This document shows, piece by piece, positions 59,586 through 64,000 of a stretch of 64,000 bases of DNA; positions within the stretch are counted from its first letter, which is position 1, and each line of letters starts with the position of its first letter. The position numbers and the translations under genes were made by a program. The notes beneath the pieces were generated by a model. That model saw nothing but the letters and a program-made list of their open reading frames with translations, made no database searches and was not told the DNA's origin. Source of the stretch: Christiangramia bathymodioli (GTDB lineage Bacteria > Bacteroidota > Bacteroidia > Flavobacteriales > Flavobacteriaceae); the NCBI GenBank assembly GCA_009735695.1, contig SRSL01000003.1, positions 62,001 through 126,000 of the forward strand, written 5' to 3'.

Positions 59586-61892
59586 ATGAGATCTATGATT
59601 CATAAACCTGTAATCGAGAGTGTGTCTAGTTTTAAGCAAATGATTTTGTTTACAGACGTTGCGAATATGTGCCTGGAATATGCCAATCCGGGGCTCATTT
59701 CATTTACAGGAGAATCAAAAAAGAAAGACGGGAAATTCTTTGCTCAAATCATTCATCCCGATGACCAGGATAACTTCCTTGATCATCTCCATCAGCTTAA
59801 AAGTTCAGGAACAAAAGATGCCGCCGAGATCCAGATCAGGTTGAAATCAAAGAATGGCCTCTATCAAGAATTCAATTTTACCAATAGATTGTACAGATAT
59901 GAACTGAACAATAAATCCAACCTAATTCTAAGCCTTATTAATCCGCTTAAATATGAACAGGAGCATCGAGATGAGGAGCACCCGGAGCAAAACGACCATG
60001 CTTTTAATCCATATTTCGATTTTCTTGAGCAAATGAACGAGGCTTACTGTTCACTTGAAATGATATTTGATAAGGCCGGAAAACCGGTAGATGCGCTCTT
60101 CCTTGATTCGAACCAAAGCTTTGAGAAACAAACAAACCTCGAGGATGTGGAAGGTTTAACCCTGAAGGAATTGAGCCCTACTCTGGAAAATCACTGGTTC
60201 CAGATCTACGGAAAAGTGGCCATAAGCGGCAAACCTGCTAAATTTCGGCATTTTACTGAAAGCAATGGGGAGAAGTGGTTCGATGTTTCAGCCCTGAAAT
60301 CTGGAAATAGTTCCAGTAGGCGCATCATTGTCTTTTTCCGTGAGATCACTCATATTAAAAAGGCGGAAGAAGAGATCCTGAGGACCAGCGAAATGTTGAA
60401 GAATGAGATAGAACAGGGCGAGCGAGAATTGAGGGAATCTAACCAGTTGCTTCAAAGTGTATTCGATACCACCGACCTTGGTATTGCTGTGCTCCAGAGA
60501 CTCGTTAATAAACAGGGCAGGGTAACCGATTTTCGTTTTCTGCGTATCAACAAGATCCTGGCTCGAATGTATGGTGATGTAGATCCTGTTGGAAAACGCT
60601 ATAGGGAAGTCACCAGGTATGGCGAAGAGCTTAAGATCTTTGAAGCCCTAACGGCCGTTGCCGAGACCGGAAAATCCATAGATACCGATATTTTCTATAA
60701 TAAAGTAGATTTCAACAACTGGTTCCGGCTAAAGGCAAAACGTGAAAATGATCTCATCATTGTAACCATTGAAGATATTACACAAAAGAAACTGGAGGCC
60801 AAGGAGCTGGAAGAAAGCCTTCGGTTTAAAAAACAGCTGGTAAGTGCTTCAGCCGAAACTATCCTTATAGCCAATTTAAATACTTTTAGCGTACGCTATA
60901 TAAACCGTGATATCTTTCCAGAAGGAGGAATTACTAAGGAACGCGTAGAAGGTATGCCGCTGCAAGAGATCCTTCCGTACATTCACCCACGTGATCGGGA
61001 AAAGATCATCGAGTTGCACAAGCAATTACTCAAAACCTCGGGGGACGAAATCGCGGAGACCGAGTTGCGCCTTAAACTTAATGGTGTTGTTTGGGAGTGG
61101 TTCAACGTGAGAGGAAAGGTTTTTCGTCGAAAAGATGAACACTGGGTAGAAGAATATGTGTTACTGGTTAGGAACATTAATAAACAAAAAGATATACAGC
61201 ATGAACTCCTGAAGGCTAAGAAGCTTTCTATAGAAGGAGAGATCGCCCGGACTTTCGCCCACGAATTACGTAATCCACTGGCCAGTATCATGGTGGCGAC
61301 AGATGTTCTCGAAAAGCAATTCAACCTGGGAGATTATCATCCTGGCCCGCAGAAATATCTGGATATACTTAACAGAAGTACCCATATGCTCAATAAGCTT
61401 ATCGGGAATTTGTTGAATTCTTCTAATTATTCGCCAGCCGTACTGGATAAGGTGAACCTTTCGGAAATCGTGGAAGAAGCCATTAACAGAGCTTCAGACA
61501 GGATCTACCTTGCGGGGATCCAGCTCCATAAAAAGTACAGTGACACATATCCCATTCTCGCCGACCGGGAAAAGCTTATTATCGCGCTTCTCAATATCAT
61601 TGTAAATGCCAGTGAAGCTACCAAACCAGATGAAGGAATTATCAATATTGAAATTAATGAGGTTAATACTGATTTTGTTCTAAGTATCGAGGATAATGGT
61701 CACGGGATGAACAAGGAACAACAGGAAAAACTATTTGATGCGTTCTATACGAGCAAGGAAGAAGGTGTTGGCATTGGCCTAAGTTCAGTAAAAAACATCC
61801 TGGAAGAGCATGATGCCGATATCAATGTGATAAGCGAGCCAGGAAAAGGCACTACCTTCCACCTCTCATTCACCAAGGCCGAAAAAAGCTGA
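59586..61892 (+). CDS. Multi-PAS sensor histidine kinase, soluble
   Basis: A 768-residue kinase with no membrane segment. Four PAS-like domains in order: about 10-125 (MILFTDVANMCLEYANPGL, FAQIIHPDDQDNFLDHL), about 145-265, about 285-400 (VFDTTDLGIAVLQ), and about 410-540 (SAETILIANLNTFSVRYIN, HPRDREKIIEL). Then a HisKA with FAHELRNPLASIM and a HATPase_c (LLNIIVNASEA, DNGHGMNKEQ, GVGIGLSSVKNILEEH). It likely senses a cytoplasmic redox or small-molecule signal. No response regulator gene is adjacent. Confidence 0.9.
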   Translation: MRSMIHKPVIESVSSFKQMILFTDVANMCLEYANPGLISFTGESKKKDGKFFAQIIHPDDQDNFLDHLHQLKSSGTKDAAEIQIRLKSKNGLYQEFNFTNRLYRYELNNKSNLILSLINPLKYEQEHRDEEHPEQNDHAFNPYFDFLEQMNEAYCSLEMIFDKAGKPVDALFLDSNQSFEKQTNLEDVEGLTLKELSPTLENHWFQIYGKVAISGKPAKFRHFTESNGEKWFDVSALKSGNSSSRRIIVFFREITHIKKAEEEILRTSEMLKNEIEQGERELRESNQLLQSVFDTTDLGIAVLQRLVNKQGRVTDFRFLRINKILARMYGDVDPVGKRYREVTRYGEELKIFEALTAVAETGKSIDTDIFYNKVDFNNWFRLKAKRENDLIIVTIEDITQKKLEAKELEESLRFKKQLVSASAETILIANLNTFSVRYINRDIFPEGGITKERVEGMPLQEILPYIHPRDREKIIELHKQLLKTSGDEIAETELRLKLNGVVWEWFNVRGKVFRRKDEHWVEEYVLLVRNINKQKDIQHELLKAKKLSIEGEIARTFAHELRNPLASIMVATDVLEKQFNLGDYHPGPQKYLDILNRSTHMLNKLIGNLLNSSNYSPAVLDKVNLSEIVEEAINRASDRIYLAGIQLHKKYSDTYPILADREKLIIALLNIIVNASEATKPDEGIINIEINEVNTDFVLSIEDNGHGMNKEQQEKLFDAFYTSKEEGVGIGLSSVKNILEEHDADINVISEPGKGTTFHLSFTKAEKS

Positions 61893-61973
61893 GTTTAATT
61901 TAATATCAGTTCGTATTCCCTGTAATTTGAATATTTATTCCGAATTTTATAAGAGTGGAATAAAACCTATCGC

Positions 61974-63032
61974 ATGCAGGAAATAGATAAAACCAGGCCC
62001 GTAATGGTTACCGGTGCCACCGGATATGTTGCCGGCTGGCTGGTGAAAAAATTACTGGAAAAAGGAATGACCGTTCATGCCGCTGTTCGTGATCCGGAAA
62101 AAGAGCATAAGGTTCATCATTTAAATGGGATCGCGGCAAATGGTCCAGGGAAAATCAAATATTTCAAGGCCGACCTTCTTCATGAAGGTTCCTATGCCGA
62201 GGCTATGGAAGGTTGTGAAGTGGTTTTCCACACGGCATCTCCTTTTACTTCAGATTTTAAGGATCCGGAGAAAGAGCTAATAGAACCTGCTGTTAAAGGA
62301 ACCGCCAATGTTCTCTTACAAGCTAACGAATGTCTCAGCGTAAAGCGAATTGTTCTAACCAGTAGTTGCGCTGCTATTTATACCGATGCAATAGAGGTAC
62401 AAAAAATACCTGATGGTTCTTTTACTGAAAATATCTGGAATACCAGCGCATCTATAGATTATCAGCCTTACTCCTACTCAAAAACCCTGGCAGAAAAAAA
62501 AGCCTGGGAGATCAATAAAAACCAGAACCGCTGGGACCTGGTTGTGATCAATCCCTCGCTGGTGATGGGGCCGCCGCTCAATCCGCAGGCAACCACTTCA
62601 GAAAGTTTCAGTCTTTTAAAACAAATGGGAGATGGAACCTTTAAAATGGGTACGCCAAAGGTAGGCATTGGCCTGGTGGACGTTCGTGATGTTGCTGAAG
62701 CACACATAAAGGCAGCTTTTACACCGTCAGCAAGTGGCCGTTACATAACTTCAGCCCACAATACCAATTTCGTTGAACTGGGACAGGCCCTGGCGCCAAA
62801 ATATGGTAAATCCTACCCTGTCCCCACTAAAGCCCTTCCTAAATGGTTACTACTTCTTATTGGCCCGCTTTTAAATAAAAGCCTATCCCGGCGATTCATC
62901 AAGAACAATGTGGATGTGGAATGGCGGGCAGATAATTCCAAGATCAAAAGAGACCTGAAAATGAATTTCCGGCCTTTGCGTGAAACCATGGAGGATTCAT
63001 TTCAGGTACTAATTGAGAACGATGTGATTTAG
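61974..63032 (+). CDS. NAD-dependent SDR, dihydroflavonol-reductase-like
   Basis: A 352-residue extended SDR: VTGATGYVAGWLVKKLLEKG (NAD(P)-binding TGxxGxxA/G), FHTASPFTSDF, VKRIVLTSSCAAIY (catalytic Ser), YSYSKTLAEKKAW (YxxxK). This is the dihydroflavonol-4-reductase/aldehyde reductase subgroup. It reduces an aldehyde or ketone with NAD(P)H. ATG at 61974. It follows the histidine kinase by 81 bp but is not clearly in its transcript. Confidence 0.85.
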   Translation: MQEIDKTRPVMVTGATGYVAGWLVKKLLEKGMTVHAAVRDPEKEHKVHHLNGIAANGPGKIKYFKADLLHEGSYAEAMEGCEVVFHTASPFTSDFKDPEKELIEPAVKGTANVLLQANECLSVKRIVLTSSCAAIYTDAIEVQKIPDGSFTENIWNTSASIDYQPYSYSKTLAEKKAWEINKNQNRWDLVVINPSLVMGPPLNPQATTSESFSLLKQMGDGTFKMGTPKVGIGLVDVRDVAEAHIKAAFTPSASGRYITSAHNTNFVELGQALAPKYGKSYPVPTKALPKWLLLLIGPLLNKSLSRRFIKNNVDVEWRADNSKIKRDLKMNFRPLRETMEDSFQVLIENDVI

Positions 63033-63234
63033 GAATTTATATAAGAAAATTGGTTTCTATTCATAATTTAAACAGGAATTCTGAATTTTGGAGCGAGACT
63101 GATTTAAACCACTCCGGCCAAAAACTTGGAAATAACTCTGAAATAGTATTGATTTGTTCTCCATGGAAAATTAATTCCCTAGCGACTTAATTTGTCGTTA
63201 TTGAGACCGAAATTCGAATTTCGAATATAACAGG

Positions 63235-64000
63235 ATGAAGATACTACACACTGCCGACTGGCATATTGGCAAAAAATTACATAAATACGAATTAACCGAA
63301 GATTTTAACCTGTTCATCAACTGGCTGATCGAGTATATAAGCTCAGAAAAGATCGAAGTATTACTGATCTCGGGAGATATCTTTGATCTGGCAAATCCAT
63401 CTTCGGAAGCCCGAAAACAATATTACCAGGCGCTGGTGAAACTTCAGCAGCTGGATTGTAAGATCATTGCCACCGGGGGAAATCATGATTCCCCGGCCAT
63501 GCTCAATGCCCCTGCCGATCTCATGCGTGCCCTTGACATGGAGGTGATTGGTGGTTTACCAGAGAACCTGGAAGAAACCCTTGTCCCGATATATTCCAGT
63601 AATGGGCAACTTGAACTGGTAATAGCCGCAATTCCCTATTTACGGGACGCCGATCTGCGAACCGGAGCGGGAATAACCGATTATGAAAGTCGGTTAGAAG
63701 CCATCCGGGAAGGAATCCAGAAGGTTTTTAATTCTGCTGCCGATATCTGCCGGCAAAAATATCCTGAAGTTCCGGTGATCGCCATGGGACATTTATTTAC
63801 TGCCGGGATGGAATCTTCAGAAAGTGAAAGGGATATTCAGATTGGGAATCTGGCGGCTTTTCAGGCTTCACAATTCGGAACTTATTTTAAGTATGTGGCC
63901 CTGGGGCATATTCATAAACCTCAGAGAGTCAACACGAGTATTCCGGTATTCTATAGCGGCTCTCCTCTTCCGCTTTCCTTTAGCGAAAGAAAGGATGAGA
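63235..64000 (+). CDS. sbcD: Exonuclease subunit SbcD (3' end outside window)
   Basis: A frame from ATG 63235, preceded by CAGG, that stays open to the window end (255 codons visible of about 400). Hallmarks of the Mre11/SbcD calcineurin-like phosphoesterase: MKILHTADWHIGKKLH (D-x-H), LLISGDIFDLANPSSEA (GD), IIATGGNHDSPAML (GNHD), MGHLFTAG and LGHIHKPQ (GHxH). It is the nuclease of the SbcCD complex, which cuts hairpins and ends in double-strand break repair. sbcC is expected just downstream. An AT-rich segment with TTCGAA repeats precedes it. Confidence 0.95.
   Translation, partial: MKILHTADWHIGKKLHKYELTEDFNLFINWLIEYISSEKIEVLLISGDIFDLANPSSEARKQYYQALVKLQQLDCKIIATGGNHDSPAMLNAPADLMRALDMEVIGGLPENLEETLVPIYSSNGQLELVIAAIPYLRDADLRTGAGITDYESRLEAIREGIQKVFNSAADICRQKYPEVPVIAMGHLFTAGMESSESERDIQIGNLAAFQASQFGTYFKYVALGHIHKPQRVNTSIPVFYSGSPLPLSFSERKDE

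Noticed and set aside
1-64000. tRNA, rRNA or CRISPR arrays
   Set aside because: No cloverleaf, rRNA-like or regularly spaced repeat sequence was found on either strand by eye.

Overview
The window reads as a piece of chromosome from a Bacteroidota bacterium, most likely a marine Flavobacteriaceae (relatives of Gramella/Salegentibacter/Zunongwangia are my best guess, from memory of protein similarity only). The signs are short lipoprotein signals ending in a bare S/G-C lipobox, a TonB-dependent receptor with an N-terminal carboxypeptidase-regulatory domain, an ECF sigma factor with a hydrophobic tail, Lacal_2735, DUF6660, ScyD/ScyE and Bor-like proteins, many weak or TTG starts without a clear Shine-Dalgarno, and AT-rich intergenic DNA. 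I found no rRNA, tRNA or CRISPR array.

Layout. 1-7 kb: a sulfated-glycan locus with the end of one sulfatase, two alpha/beta hydrolases, a dead IS5-like element, and a second Cys-type sulfatase behind a lipoprotein formylglycine-generating enzyme. 7-11.4 kb: an orphan ECF sigma factor followed by a gene graveyard, with fragments of IS1595-, IS1634- and ISL3-like transposases, the first 51 codons of a universal stress protein, and a collapsed RND efflux operon (GbsR-like regulator, start of the membrane-fusion protein, end of the outer-membrane channel, no pump). 12-16.7 kb: an outer-membrane uptake region (porin, histidine-heptad lipoprotein, DUF6660-like protein, TonB receptor). 16.7-20.5 kb: a three-subunit molybdenum hydroxylase (paoABC-like) with no Tat leader. 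20.8-28 kb: flavodoxin-like protein, a complete aceE-aceF-lpdA pyruvate dehydrogenase operon, dodecin and a PPOX-family flavoprotein. 28-33 kb: CDF metal exporter with a soluble histidine kinase, cupin lipoprotein, SDR, and a lysozyme-inhibitor-like protein. 33.1-37.6 kb: a 1498-residue UvrA-like protein with four ABC modules. 37.8-55.7 kb: mostly small lipoproteins, membrane proteins and regulators, including two separate XRE-regulator/membrane-protein pairs, a LytTR regulator facing an ExbB-like protein, a frameshifted PAF-acetylhydrolase-like gene, a second porin, ScyD, Bor-like, DUF2255, DinB and PepSY-TM proteins. 55.8-58.6 kb: an ATP-cone/PD-(D/E)XK nuclease overlapping a beta-CASP metallo-hydrolase, followed by Hsp20. 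58.7-64 kb: secreted hypothetical, multi-PAS histidine kinase, SDR, and the start of sbcD, cut by the window end.

The most unusual items are the four-module UvrA-like protein, which lacks the UvrB-binding domain in both halves and shows asymmetric loss of ATP-site residues; the nucleotide-sensing nuclease overlapping a beta-CASP RNase-like enzyme; and the lipoprotein whose histidines recur every seven residues in three blocks. All functional statements are from reading motifs by eye; no database search was run.
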